From VRUE01 sp963824215 (GTDB lineage Bacteria > Actinomycetota > Thermoleophilia > Solirubrobacterales > 70-9): a stretch of 64,000 nt of DNA. Each line of letters starts with the position of its first letter. Position 1 is the first letter of the stretch. The stretch lies in the NCBI GenBank assembly GCA_963824215.1, contig CAWGOE010000004.1, positions 992,001-1,056,000 of the forward strand, written 5' to 3'. The notes beneath the pieces are model-generated. The model was not told the origin of the DNA. It saw only the letters and a list, made by a program, of their open reading frames with translations, and did no database searches. Shown here piece by piece: positions 40,547-48,679 of the stretch. The position numbers were made by a program, and so were the translations under genes.

Positions 40547-41444
40547 GGGTTCGGCCGCCGGCGCGAGCGGCGGTTACCTGGATCTCCTCGACGAAGTCGG
40601 GCCAGAGGGCCGGAGGCAGGTCGTGGCCCATGCCCTCGAAGACGCGCAGGCGAGCATCGCGGATCGCCTTGGCGGTAGCGCGGCCGGCGACGGGCCGAAT
40701 CAGTGGGTCGCTGCCACCGTGCAGGACGGCTGCCGGCAGGCGCAGTCTTTCCAGCGCCGCGGTGCGATCGCCCGAGGCGATGATCGCGTGCAGCTGGCGG
40801 GCGACGCCGGCGCGGCTGTGCGAGCGATCGTAGGAGGCGCCGGCGAGCTCGCGAAAGCGGGCCTCGTCCATCGGGTAACCGGGCGAGCCGATCGTCTTGA
40901 AGGTCCTCACCGTCTGCTCGATCGCCCCCTCCCGCCCTGCGCTCGGCCGCGCGAACAGAGTGCCGAAGGCCTTCCAAGCGGGAAGCCCGAGCCAGCGGTT
41001 GCCGGTCGAGGACATCATCGAGACCAGCGAGCGCACCCGCTGTGGATGTTCAATCGCAATCGTTTGGGCGACCATCCCACCCATCGAGGCGCCGACCAGG
41101 TGCGCGGACTCGATCTCGAGGTAGTCCATCAGCCCCGTCGTATCCGCAGCCATGTCGCGCAGCAAGTAGGCCGCCGTGCCACGCCGGCCCAGCAGCATGT
41201 CGGTTCGCTTCGGCACCCCGGCGGATTCGATCTTGGTCGAGCGGCCAATGTCGCGGTTGTCGAAACGGATGACGCGAAAACCGCGCTCGGCCAACATCGC
41301 GCAGAACTCCTCATCCCAGGCGAGCATCTGCGTCGCCAGCCCCATGATCAGCAGCAGCGGCTCCCCATTGGGGTCGCCAACCTCCTGGTAGGCGAGCTCG
41401 ATCCCGTTGGCGGGGGCAAGACGTTCCTCGCTGAGGCCGAGCAT
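40527..41444 (-). CDS. Alpha/beta-fold hydrolase
   Basis: 305-residue cytoplasmic serine hydrolase. The nucleophile elbow is LVGASMGGMVAQTIA, the oxyanion region LLLIMGLATQML, the acid in LHGGSDPLIRPVAG and the histidine in EGMGHDLPPALWPDFV. RVIRFDNRDIGRSTKIESAG is characteristic of the esterase group often annotated as aclacinomycin methylesterase RdmC-like. The substrate is unknown. It starts with a leaderless promoter and diverges from a phosphoesterase gene with 37 bases between the start codons. Confidence 0.83.
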   Translation of the reverse strand: MLGLSEERLAPANGIELAYQEVGDPNGEPLLLIMGLATQMLAWDEEFCAMLAERGFRVIRFDNRDIGRSTKIESAGVPKRTDMLLGRRGTAAYLLRDMAADTTGLMDYLEIESAHLVGASMGGMVAQTIAIEHPQRVRSLVSMMSSTGNRWLGLPAWKAFGTLFARPSAGREGAIEQTVRTFKTIGSPGYPMDEARFRELAGASYDRSHSRAGVARQLHAIIASGDRTAALERLRLPAAVLHGGSDPLIRPVAGRATAKAIRDARLRVFEGMGHDLPPALWPDFVEEIQVTAARAGGRTLSASAR

Positions 41445-41450
41445 CCGGGC

Positions 41451-41456
41451 ATTCTA
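41451..41456 (-). promoter_or_regulatory. -10 box TAGAAT, leaderless start
   Basis: TAGAAT, 6 bases, then the ATG of the alpha/beta hydrolase; it faces the divergent TAAGTT box. Confidence 0.58.
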
Positions 41457-41467
41457 GCTCCGCCAGC

Positions 41468-41473
41468 TAAGTT
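41468..41473 (+). promoter_or_regulatory. -10 box TAAGTT, leaderless start
   Basis: TAAGTT, 8 bases, then the ATG of the phosphoesterase. The two divergent -10 boxes are only 11 bases apart, so the promoters must compete. Confidence 0.5.
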
Positions 41474-41481
41474 GCCTGGCG

Positions 41482-42585
41482 ATGCGCACGGCGATCATCT
41501 CCGACCTTCACCTGGGCAGCGCCTTTGGCGAGGATCTTCTGCGCGACGCCAAGGTCCGCGAGGTCCTGTTCTCTGAGCTGGACGCCGCCGACCGACTGGT
41601 CCTGCTGGGGGACGCGTTGGAGCTACGCGAACTACCGCTCGCCACGGCGCTCCTCAGCGCCCAGCGCTTCTTCGAGGAGCTAGGCGAGACAATGGCCGGC
41701 CGGCGCGTGATCCTCGTCCCCGGCAACCACGACCACCGACTCGCCGAACCGCTGCTGGAGCAGCTGGCGCTGGCCGATCGGCCGCTCGAGCTCGAGCATC
41801 ACGCCGGGCCCGCTGACGAGCCGGCGACGCGAATAGCGAGTTGGCTCGGCGACGCCGAGATGCAGCTCTCCTACCCCGGAATCTGGCTGCGCGACGACGT
41901 CTACGCCACCCACGGCCATTACATGGACTGTCATATGACGCTGCCGCGGCTCGAGTGCATCGCGGCGGCCGCGACGATGCGGACGCTGCGGCCGCTCCCC
42001 GAGCAGCCGACCCCCGCCGACTACGAGCGCATCCTGCGACCGGTGTACGGCCTCACCTACGGGCTCGCCCAAGGTGGCGTGGCGCGCCAGGCTTCACGTC
42101 CATCCGAGCGCGCCTGGCGGGCGATCGCAAGCGGCAATGGGCACAGTGGCCGGATTCGCCGTACGGCGCTGCGGGCAGCGGTGCCGGCGACGATCTGGGG
42201 GATCAACCGCCTCCTCCGCGCCGAGTTCGACGCCAGCCTCGATGCGCGGTCGATCTCACAAAGCGGGATCAGCGCCGCCACCGAGCTCGCCGGCAAGCTG
42301 CAGCTGGGCGCGGCGCACACGATCACCGGCCATACCCACCGCGGCGGCCCGCATGAGGCCGAGGCGGAATGGGCCCTGCCGGGGGGCGGTCAGCTCCACA
42401 ACACCGGCAGCTGGGTCTTCGCCTCCGCCTTTCACCACCCGGGAACGCCCCCCGGCCCCTACTGGCCGGGGACGATCACCTGGCTGGAGGAGAGCGGTCC
42501 GCCGCGCCGTCAACGAGTGCTGCTTGAGCACTCGCGCGACGAGCTGGGCGCGACCGTCGAGCGCCTCGCCGCCTCGATCTCTTAA
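41482..42585 (+). CDS. Calcineurin-like metallophosphoesterase
   Basis: 367-residue dinuclear-metal phosphoesterase. The motifs are ISDLHLG (D-x-H), LVLLGDALEL (GD), VPGNHDHRLAEP (GNHD), YATHGHYMDC (H-G-H) and ITGHTHRGGPH (GHTH), all in order, so the enzyme should be active. The region between the third and fourth motifs contains an insertion. The substrate (nucleotide, phospholipid or protein phosphate) cannot be told. No signal peptide. Confidence 0.87.
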   Translation: MRTAIISDLHLGSAFGEDLLRDAKVREVLFSELDAADRLVLLGDALELRELPLATALLSAQRFFEELGETMAGRRVILVPGNHDHRLAEPLLEQLALADRPLELEHHAGPADEPATRIASWLGDAEMQLSYPGIWLRDDVYATHGHYMDCHMTLPRLECIAAAATMRTLRPLPEQPTPADYERILRPVYGLTYGLAQGGVARQASRPSERAWRAIASGNGHSGRIRRTALRAAVPATIWGINRLLRAEFDASLDARSISQSGISAATELAGKLQLGAAHTITGHTHRGGPHEAEAEWALPGGGQLHNTGSWVFASAFHHPGTPPGPYWPGTITWLEESGPPRRQRVLLEHSRDELGATVERLAASIS

Positions 42586-42594
42586 GCCGGGCTT

Positions 42595-43488
42595 TTAGCT
42601 GCCGGAACCAGCCGCGAGCCACTCGGCGATGATGCCGCCGATCTCCTCGCCGGCGTCCTCCTGCAGGAAGTGACCGGCGCCCTCGATCGGTCGCGGCGCG
42701 GGGAAGTTGAGCTCGGATGCGACCCGCTCGCCGACCGAGAAGGGCAGGATCGGATCGGAGTCGGCCCAGAGGATCAGGGTCTGCCGCTCGTCAACGCGCA
42801 GCGCGTCGGCCACTCGTTTGCCCTCAGCCGCTCCCGGCGCGTCGGGCTCGGTCGGCAGGATCAAGGGGAAGGCGCGAGCGCCCGCCTTTGATTCCGGGCT
42901 TGGGTAGGGCGCCTCGTAGGCGGCAATCACCTCGTCGCCGGGGTCGTTTGCGCAGCCGCCACGGACCAGCATCCCGATCGGGATGTCGGCGTTGTCACGG
43001 ACGAAGTCGCGAAATTTGAGCCAGACCTCACTCATCTTCTGGCGACCCGTGAAGGGACCCGTCTCCATGATCACGATGCGCGAGAAGCGGTCGGGGTGCT
43101 CGACTGCGAGCCGCAGTCCGATCGGCCCACCCCAGTCGTGGACGACCGCCGTCGCGTTTCGCACATCGAGCGCCTCCAGCAGCGAGGAGATCAGCTCGAC
43201 GTGGCGATCATAGGTGTACCAACCGACGTCGGTGGGCTTGTCGGAGCGACCGAAGCCGGCGTAATCGGGAGCGATACAGCGGTAACCGGCGTCACGCACC
43301 GGCGGGATCACCTTGCGCCAGAGGAACGACCAGGTGGGCTCGCCGTGGAAGAAAACGACGGGATCCCCCTCCCCCTCGTCGAGATAAGCGAGGCGCAGTC
43401 CGTCGACCTCCCTGTAGCTCGACTCAAAGGGAAAGTCGGGCAGCCCCTGCAGGCTCTCCTCAGGCGTCCTCGCCACATCGCCGCTCAC
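42595..43488 (-). CDS. Haloalkane dehalogenase-like alpha/beta hydrolase
   Basis: 297-residue hydrolase of the haloalkane dehalogenase family, which replaces a halogen with hydroxyl. The nucleophile is aspartate in TAVVHDWGGPIGLRL rather than serine, and halide-stabilising residues are in FHGEPTWSFLWRKVIPP and the following Trp. The acid is in LILWADSDPILPFS and the histidine in EGAGHFLQEDAGEEIGG. FPFESSYREVDGLRLAYLDEG is the usual start of the group. An epoxide hydrolase role is possible, as the nucleophile is shared. GTG start; convergent with the phosphoesterase, 9 bases apart. Confidence 0.82.
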   Translation of the reverse strand: MSGDVARTPEESLQGLPDFPFESSYREVDGLRLAYLDEGEGDPVVFFHGEPTWSFLWRKVIPPVRDAGYRCIAPDYAGFGRSDKPTDVGWYTYDRHVELISSLLEALDVRNATAVVHDWGGPIGLRLAVEHPDRFSRIVIMETGPFTGRQKMSEVWLKFRDFVRDNADIPIGMLVRGGCANDPGDEVIAAYEAPYPSPESKAGARAFPLILPTEPDAPGAAEGKRVADALRVDERQTLILWADSDPILPFSVGERVASELNFPAPRPIEGAGHFLQEDAGEEIGGIIAEWLAAGSGS

Positions 43489-43495
43489 GCCGCGA

Positions 43496-44302
43496 TCATG
43501 GCAGCTGGCGCAGGAAGTTGCCTATCTCAGGCCCAAAGTAGGGCGAGAAAAGCTGGGTCGGGCGACCCTGGTAGCTGTAGCTGGTGACACCGCCGATGAG
43601 GTCGCCGTCAAAGATCCAAGCGCCGCCGCTGGACCCGGCGGCCATGTCGCAGGAGGCGGGCATCGTCGGCGGACCGGTGAAGCGAGCCGTCAGTGGATCG
43701 GCGCCGAGACCGTGGGCGCGACAGCTGCGCAGTTCTTCACCGCCGGCGCGGGCGGCCGGGTAACCAAAGATCTCGAAGGCAGCAAGCCTGGACTGCGAGG
43801 TCACATAGCCCCGCCCGCCGACCACGTCAGTGAGCGCGCCGACCTTGTTCGGCTTGACCCGCAGCGCCGCAAGGTCGAAGTCCGGGTTTTCACCGTGCCG
43901 CCACTGCGGCATCACGTATACCGACTTAACGGCGAATGTCCCAAACGGGCGCTTGCCGTGGTCATAGGCAGGGACAAACGCCAACTGACGGGTCGCGCTG
44001 CCGTTTTCGACCACACAGTGTCCGGCGGTGAGGACGATCGATCGGCTCGGCGTGTTCAGTGCCGTGCCCGAGCAGGAGAAGGTGCCGCTGGCGGGATCGA
44101 CGCCGAGGATTTTTCCGTTGGTCCGTGTGCCGTCGGCAGAGGAGTTGAGCACTCTGACGCTGCTGGTGGTGGCCGCCACCCCATGGCGGACCTCACCTTG
44201 GGCGCTTGCCGCAAACAACATCGCGCAGGCAAGCGCCAGGGCAAGCCCACGGCCGATCCCTGGGCCCCTGCGTCCCAATGCCGACCTCAGCATGCGCCTC
44301 AT
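43496..44302 (-). CDS. Secreted trypsin-like serine protease
   Basis: 268 residues. A signal peptide (GLALALACAMLFAASAQG) leads into a chymotrypsin fold. The catalytic triad is His in IVLTAGHCVVENGS, Asp in NPDFDLAALRV and Ser in AAGSSGGAWIFDGDLIGGV. The latter resembles V8-type and actinobacterial secreted proteases. Four cysteines (including CSGTAL and SCDMAAG) may form disulfides. The promoter ends 6 bases before this ATG; a longer open frame upstream would start inside the promoter. Confidence 0.85.
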   Translation of the reverse strand: MRRMLRSALGRRGPGIGRGLALALACAMLFAASAQGEVRHGVAATTSSVRVLNSSADGTRTNGKILGVDPASGTFSCSGTALNTPSRSIVLTAGHCVVENGSATRQLAFVPAYDHGKRPFGTFAVKSVYVMPQWRHGENPDFDLAALRVKPNKVGALTDVVGGRGYVTSQSRLAAFEIFGYPAARAGGEELRSCRAHGLGADPLTARFTGPPTMPASCDMAAGSSGGAWIFDGDLIGGVTSYSYQGRPTQLFSPYFGPEIGNFLRQLP

Positions 44303-44308
44303 CGTCCC

Positions 44309-44337
44309 AAATTGGTTGCGGATTGTGATTCGGTCAA
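44309..44337 (-). promoter_or_regulatory. Promoter of the serine protease gene
   Basis: TTGACC at 44332-44337, a 17-base spacer, CAATTT at 44309-44314, then 6 bases to the ATG (leaderless). Confidence 0.6.
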
Positions 44338-44436
44338 AGACAATCGAACCATCGTAATCACCCGCAGGAAACACACGGAAAGCAGCGAAGTTCCTGCCGA
44401 ATCACTTCCTCCTCCTCAAGTAACGAAAGGGTTGCT

Positions 44437-44823
44437 ATGAACGAAGACAGCCTGATCAGCGGCTGGTGGGTTTTCGCCGGTGTGCTGCTCCTGGTCGCCG
44501 GCGTGCTCAACATCATCTACGGCATCGCCGCGATCGGAGACTCAAAGTTCTTTACCGAGAACGCCACCTACATCCTCAGTGGACTGAACACCTGGGGCTG
44601 GATCATCCTGATCATCGGCGTGCTCGAGCTCGTCGCCGCATTCTCACTCTTCTCCGGAGGGGAATTTGGCCGTTGGTTCGGCATCTTCATCGCCTCGCTC
44701 AACGCGATCGGCGCGCTGCTCTCGATCCCGGCCTACCCGTTCTGGTCGCTGGCGATCTTCGCCCTCGCGATCATCATCATCTACAAGCTGGCCGAGGGCC
44801 CGGAAGGCAACCCGGTCTCTTAG
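44437..44823 (+). CDS. DUF7144-type four-helix membrane protein
   Basis: 128-residue protein with four membrane helices (VFAGVLLLVAGVLNIIYGIAAI, WGWIILIIGVLELVAAFSLF, FGIFIASLNAIGALLSIPAY, LAIFALAIIIIYKLA). The SGWWVFAGVLL start and YPFWSLAIFALAIIIIYKL end are common in actinobacterial proteins of this family, whose role is unknown. AAAGGG precedes the ATG. A perfect hairpin lies 45 bases after the stop. Confidence 0.8.
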   Translation: MNEDSLISGWWVFAGVLLLVAGVLNIIYGIAAIGDSKFFTENATYILSGLNTWGWIILIIGVLELVAAFSLFSGGEFGRWFGIFIASLNAIGALLSIPAYPFWSLAIFALAIIIIYKLAEGPEGNPVS

Positions 44824-44832
44824 TGCCGGGGC

Positions 44833-45921
44833 TCAGCCGCGCAGCGGCGAGCCCGATACCTGCTGTGGACGAAGGCCCTGGGCTCCCGGGGCCTTCGTCG
44901 TTTCAGCCTGCGCCGCAGCAAGCGACTCAGGCGCGGTAAGCGTCGACCAGGGGGCGGGCGTCTGCTCACGCGCCTCATAGAGGACGTCGACACCAGCGAG
45001 GCGGTCCTGCCAGCCACGGCGCCGCTGGTCGAAGAGGATGCCGAGAAAGCCGAGCCCGAAGGGGATCGCGGCGAGAAAGAGCCCGACCAGCCGCTTAAAC
45101 GACTTGCGCGGCCTCAGCCCACGCCCCTCGACACCGAGCCTGATGCCGAAGAAGCGCATGCCCGGCGTCTGCGCCGCAAGCGACCAGAAGGCGACCATGT
45201 AGAGGCCGGCGAGGGCGACCCAGGTGGTGCCCCCTAGCGCCAGGGCAAAGCCGGAGACACCATTGCTGGTGCCGGAGAAGAAGGAGCCGATCAAGGCGAC
45301 GATCGCGGCCAGGCCGGAAAAGGCGAGGTTGACGATCAGCAGGTCGAGCCCGAAGGCGAGCGCCCTCGTCAGCGCCCCGGCCCGTTCGGTCGGCTCGCCG
45401 CGGCGTTTGCGGAAGGTGACGCGCCGAGCGACTCCCTCGACCACGTCATCGAGGCGGCGGGTCGTGTCGCCGATCGTGTGGCCGATGTCCTCGATAAAGC
45501 CAACGCTCTGAGCGCTGATCGCAGCGCGAAGCTCAGGCGCCTCGGCGATCCGCTCGACCAGCCGCTGCGCCTCCTCGCTAGCCAAGAGCCGTCGCCAGAC
45601 CTCATCGACCATCTCGCTGTCGAGGGCGTCGATCAAGGCCTGCTTGACCGTGTCACTCTCGAGGGCACCGCGCGCCGCTTCTTCGACCAACGGCCCCTGA
45701 AGCACCCGGGTCAGGGCGCGTTCGACAGCCTCGCTCTCGACCGCGGCGACCATCGCCTCCTCGGCGGCAACCTCCACCGCCCGGTCGATTCCGGTCGCTT
45801 TGCCGACCGAGCGGGCGCCGCGCACACCGGCGCCGAGCAGGCGCACCGAGAGCGGCAACGGCTTGCCGGCGGGACCCTCGCCGGGCCCGGGATCCTGCTC
45901 TGGAGCGGGGTCTTCAGCCAT
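44833..45921 (-). CDS. RDD-family membrane protein with long helical N-terminal region
   Basis: 362 residues. The N-terminal ~180 are soluble, amphipathic and helical (AVESEAVERALTRVLQGPLV, SDTVKQALIDALDSEMVDEV). The RDD domain starts with ALTRALAFGLDLLIVNLAFSG, continues with a second helix, MVAFWSLAAQTPGMRFFGIR, and LFLAAIPFGLGFLGILFDQRRRGWQDRLAG, where the R-D-D positions of the family are partly visible. RDD proteins are membrane proteins of poorly known function, some linked to ion transport. The tail (44833-44900) includes a hairpin that would act as a terminator for the convergent gene. Confidence 0.82.
   Translation of the reverse strand: MAEDPAPEQDPGPGEGPAGKPLPLSVRLLGAGVRGARSVGKATGIDRAVEVAAEEAMVAAVESEAVERALTRVLQGPLVEEAARGALESDTVKQALIDALDSEMVDEVWRRLLASEEAQRLVERIAEAPELRAAISAQSVGFIEDIGHTIGDTTRRLDDVVEGVARRVTFRKRRGEPTERAGALTRALAFGLDLLIVNLAFSGLAAIVALIGSFFSGTSNGVSGFALALGGTTWVALAGLYMVAFWSLAAQTPGMRFFGIRLGVEGRGLRPRKSFKRLVGLFLAAIPFGLGFLGILFDQRRRGWQDRLAGVDVLYEAREQTPAPWSTLTAPESLAAAQAETTKAPGAQGLRPQQVSGSPLRG
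44868..44899. terminator. Bidirectional hairpin, 11-bp perfect stem
   Basis: GACGAAGGCCC and its complement around a 10-base loop, followed by G-TTT on the plus strand. It lies between convergent genes but inside the coding end of the RDD gene, so it probably serves the plus-strand gene. Confidence 0.6.
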
Positions 45922-45929
45922 CGCGGCCG

Positions 45930-45935
45930 AGTATA
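45930..45935 (-). promoter_or_regulatory. -10 box TATACT of the RDD gene
   Basis: TATACT, 8 bases, then ATG. The best match to the -10 consensus (TATAAT) in this part of the window. Confidence 0.58.
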
Positions 45936-45957
45936 CGACCGGCTGGCTGGTCGGCCG

Positions 45958-46455
45958 CTATCGCGCCGACGTATCCAGTGCCTCAAGCAAACGATCCAAA
46001 AGCGCAGCCTGTGCGGGGTTGATCTTGCGCCGCGCCTCCTCCGGCTCAAACCACTCGGCGCGGTCTACCTCGGGGAACTCGCGCTTGGCGCCTGAGCGAG
46101 GCGGCCACTCGAACTCGAAGCTGTTGCTGTCCAGCGTTACCGGATCGAACTCAGCTTCGGCGGCCCAAGCGTGGACGACCTTGCCCCCTTTCTGGCGGAT
46201 CGATCCGAGCTCGATCAGATCCGCCGCCGAGAGCGACGGCGCGGCAGGCCCCAGCTCCTCCCCCATCTCGCGCAAAGCGCACTGGCGCTTGCCCTCCCCA
46301 GGATCCGGTTCTCCCTTTGGGATCGACCAGGCGCCAAGGTCTTTCCTCGACCAATAAGGACCGCCGGGGTGGACCAAAAGCAGCTCGGGTTCGGTCCTCA
46401 GGCGGAAGAGGAGGATCCCGGCGCTCTCCTTCCCAGCCACGAGAGCCTCAGGCAA
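45958..46455 (-). CDS. Nudix hydrolase
   Basis: 165-residue enzyme of the family that cleaves nucleoside diphosphates linked to another group. The Nudix box is GEPDPGEGKRQCALREMGEE, matching G-x5-E-x7-R-E-x-x-E-E although the first spacing is loose. The N-terminal SAGILLFRLRTEPELLLVHPGGPYW, with HPGGP and SIPKGE, resembles the MutT/DATP pyrophosphohydrolase group. The start overlaps the end of the upstream hydrolase by 8 bases, so the pair is transcribed together. Confidence 0.83.
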   Translation of the reverse strand: MPEALVAGKESAGILLFRLRTEPELLLVHPGGPYWSRKDLGAWSIPKGEPDPGEGKRQCALREMGEELGPAAPSLSAADLIELGSIRQKGGKVVHAWAAEAEFDPVTLDSNSFEFEWPPRSGAKREFPEVDRAEWFEPEEARRKINPAQAALLDRLLEALDTSAR

Positions 46456-47380
46456 CAGCGCGCAGCCGGCGCTTCGCTTGCTGGGCGATCACGGCAGCCC
46501 ATTCGGAATCGTCGATGCGGACCGGGGCGGTCGTCGCAAGGAAATCAGTGAGCGTCGCGGCAAGACCGTCGGGATCTTCGAGATGGGGAAAGTGGGCTGC
46601 GCGCGGAAGCGTCTCGAAGCGGCAGTGCGGGATCGCATCGTGGGCGGCGCGGCCGTGCTCGATCGGGATCGTTCGGTCCCGCTCCCCCCAGACGATCAAG
46701 GTCGCCATGTCGCCGAGCAGGTAGAGCCGGTCGGCGGCGCTGACGTGCTGACCGTGCACGTCGATCACCGAGCGCAGGGTCTGCAGGAAAGCACGCCGCG
46801 AACCCGGCTCCTGCAGCGGCCGTAGCGCTCGCGCGATCGCCTCGAGGTACACCCCTTTTGGGTTGCCACGGGCGCGCAGCCGCCCGCCGCTCGCATCGAT
46901 CGCATCGACCAGCCGGCGCTGCGCCGCGAGTCGTAGGAGCGGGGAGACACCGGGCAGTGCGGCGCCGCGCAGCAGCGGGCTCACCTCCCGCCCCAGCCCG
47001 CCGCTGGAGATCAGCACCAGGCGCTCGGTGCGCTGGGGGAACTGGTAGAAGAACTGCATCGCGACGCCGCCGCCGAGCGAGTGGCCGACGATGGTCGCGC
47101 GCTCGATCCCGATCGTGGTGAGGAGGTCGCGAATGCTGGCGGCGTGAGCGCCGAGCGAGTAGTCGCCGCGCGGGGTCGCCGAGTCGCCATGCCCGATCAG
47201 GTCCGGGGCGACGACCCGATAGGAATCGGCGAGCTGCTCCGCCACCGCCTGCCAGTGGCGCGAGGAATTGATCATCCCGTGGATCAGGACCACGGTCGGC
47301 CCACTGCCGGCGACCCGGTAGATCGCGCGGTGACCGTGCAGGTCGACCTCGTGGGCCTCAAAGCGGCTGGCCACTTCCAC
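46448..47380 (-). CDS. Alpha/beta-fold hydrolase
   Basis: 310-residue serine hydrolase. LIHGMINSSRHWQAVAEQLA forms the oxyanion side, ATIVGHSLGGGVAMQFFYQF the nucleophile elbow, LIVWGERDRTIPIEHGR the acid and PRAAHFPHLEDPDGLAATL the histidine. The Q/RTERLVLISSGGLGREVSPL stretch is common in actinobacterial lipase/esterase-like members. The GTG start is fixed by TAGGGT 7 bases upstream; a much longer open frame upstream is not coding, since it would run through the divergent lipoprotein promoter. Confidence 0.83.
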   Translation of the reverse strand: MEVASRFEAHEVDLHGHRAIYRVAGSGPTVVLIHGMINSSRHWQAVAEQLADSYRVVAPDLIGHGDSATPRGDYSLGAHAASIRDLLTTIGIERATIVGHSLGGGVAMQFFYQFPQRTERLVLISSGGLGREVSPLLRGAALPGVSPLLRLAAQRRLVDAIDASGGRLRARGNPKGVYLEAIARALRPLQEPGSRRAFLQTLRSVIDVHGQHVSAADRLYLLGDMATLIVWGERDRTIPIEHGRAAHDAIPHCRFETLPRAAHFPHLEDPDGLAATLTDFLATTAPVRIDDSEWAAVIAQQAKRRLRAVA

Positions 47381-47387
47381 GCTGAGG

Positions 47388-47393
47388 ACCCTA
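47388..47393 (-). promoter_or_regulatory. -10 box TAGGGT, leaderless GTG start
   Basis: TAGGGT, 7 bases, then the GTG of the alpha/beta hydrolase. Confidence 0.55.
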
Positions 47394-47512
47394 GCGCCCA
47401 GCCGAGCGGCCAGCGAGCGAACACCGACTGACCGGTGCGCGAAGATGCACGCGCTATCTCCGGCCACGCCCGGAGGACAACGACGCATAGCTCTCCCGAA
47501 AGGACAGCCCCC

Positions 47513-48679
47513 TTGCGACACAAGACCCGGCTCGCAGCATCGATCGCCCTCGCCAGCCTCGCCCTCATCGTGGTGGGCTGCGGAGACTCCAGCTCCGAGG
47601 ACACCGACTCGGACTCGTTCCGTGTCGGCCTCGAGGCGCCCCTGTCCGGCGAACAGTCGGTTCTTGGCGAGGGGATGCTCAAGGGGGCACAGCTCGCCGC
47701 GGCCCAGCTCAACGAAAACGGGGGAATCCTCGGCAAGGATGTCGAGGTCATCGCGATCGACGATGCCGCCGACCCCGCCACGGGTGTGAAGGCCGCGAAG
47801 TCGGCAATCAAGGAGGGTCTCGACGGCATCGTCGGTCCCTATAACTCCGGCGTCGGCATTGAGACCCTGCCGCTCTACATAAAGGCCGGCCTGGTCCCAA
47901 TTCGCCTCACCTCTGATGCCTCGACCAACGGCCTCGGCTTCACCTTGCAGCCGATGACCTACCAAATCGCGCCGGTCGCCTCACAGGCTCTGACCGAGTG
48001 GCTCGACGCCAAAACGGTCGCGATCGCCTACGACCCGACCCAGAACTACACCGTCTCGGTGTCCAAGGCCTTGAAAAGCTCGCTGGAAGAGGCCGGGGTG
48101 ACGGTGACCGCTTACGAGAAGGTGCAGCCCGGCAAGAAGAGCTACGCCGACGTAGTCGACAAGCTCGCGGCGACGAAGCCGGATGTCATCTACGCCGCCG
48201 TCTACTTCCCCGAGGGCGGCCTGATCGCCAAGGAAATGCAGCAGGGGAACGTGAAATCCCAGTGCATCGCCGACTACGCCTCATACGACACCGGCTTTGT
48301 CGAAACCGCGGGCATCAGTGCTGCGCAGGCCTGCCCCGTCGTCGGCGTGCCGGCGCCCGGGGACTTCTCCGACGCAGCGGCCAAGATGGACGAGTACCGC
48401 GAGGAGTTCGATCAGGATCCCGGCACCTGGAGCCCCTACACGTACGACTCGCTGAACTTTCTTGCCGAAGGCGCCAAGAAAGCCGGCAGCACCGACGCCA
48501 AGAAGCTCACCACCGCGCTCAACGGGGTCAAGAGCTGGAAGGGCTGGACCGGCTCGGTCACGATCGACCCCAGCAACGGCAACCGCCAGCCCGCGACCGT
48601 GGTGATAGTCGAGACCGATGCAGAAGGCCAGCTCCGCGTCGCTAAGGCCTGGGCTAAGGCAGTCGGCGCCCCGTATTAG
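47513..48679 (+). CDS. Branched-chain amino-acid-type ABC transporter substrate-binding lipoprotein
   Basis: 388 residues. The signal peptide ends in LIVVGCGDSS, a lipobox, so the protein is tethered outside the membrane. The mature part is a LivJ/Peripla_BP_6 fold: VGLEAPLSGEQSVLGEGMLK, GILGKDVEVIAIDDAADPAT, DGIVGPYNSGVGIETLPLYI and PDVIYAAVYFPEGGLIAKEM, later TWSPYTYDSLNFLAEGAKKA. Permease and ATPase genes are not next to it, so it may serve a transporter elsewhere or act as a sensor-type binding protein. The TTG start follows GAAAGGA. It ends 4 bases into the convergent MBL gene. Confidence 0.87.
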   Translation: MRHKTRLAASIALASLALIVVGCGDSSSEDTDSDSFRVGLEAPLSGEQSVLGEGMLKGAQLAAAQLNENGGILGKDVEVIAIDDAADPATGVKAAKSAIKEGLDGIVGPYNSGVGIETLPLYIKAGLVPIRLTSDASTNGLGFTLQPMTYQIAPVASQALTEWLDAKTVAIAYDPTQNYTVSVSKALKSSLEEAGVTVTAYEKVQPGKKSYADVVDKLAATKPDVIYAAVYFPEGGLIAKEMQQGNVKSQCIADYASYDTGFVETAGISAAQACPVVGVPAPGDFSDAAAKMDEYREEFDQDPGTWSPYTYDSLNFLAEGAKKAGSTDAKKLTTALNGVKSWKGWTGSVTIDPSNGNRQPATVVIVETDAEGQLRVAKAWAKAVGAPY

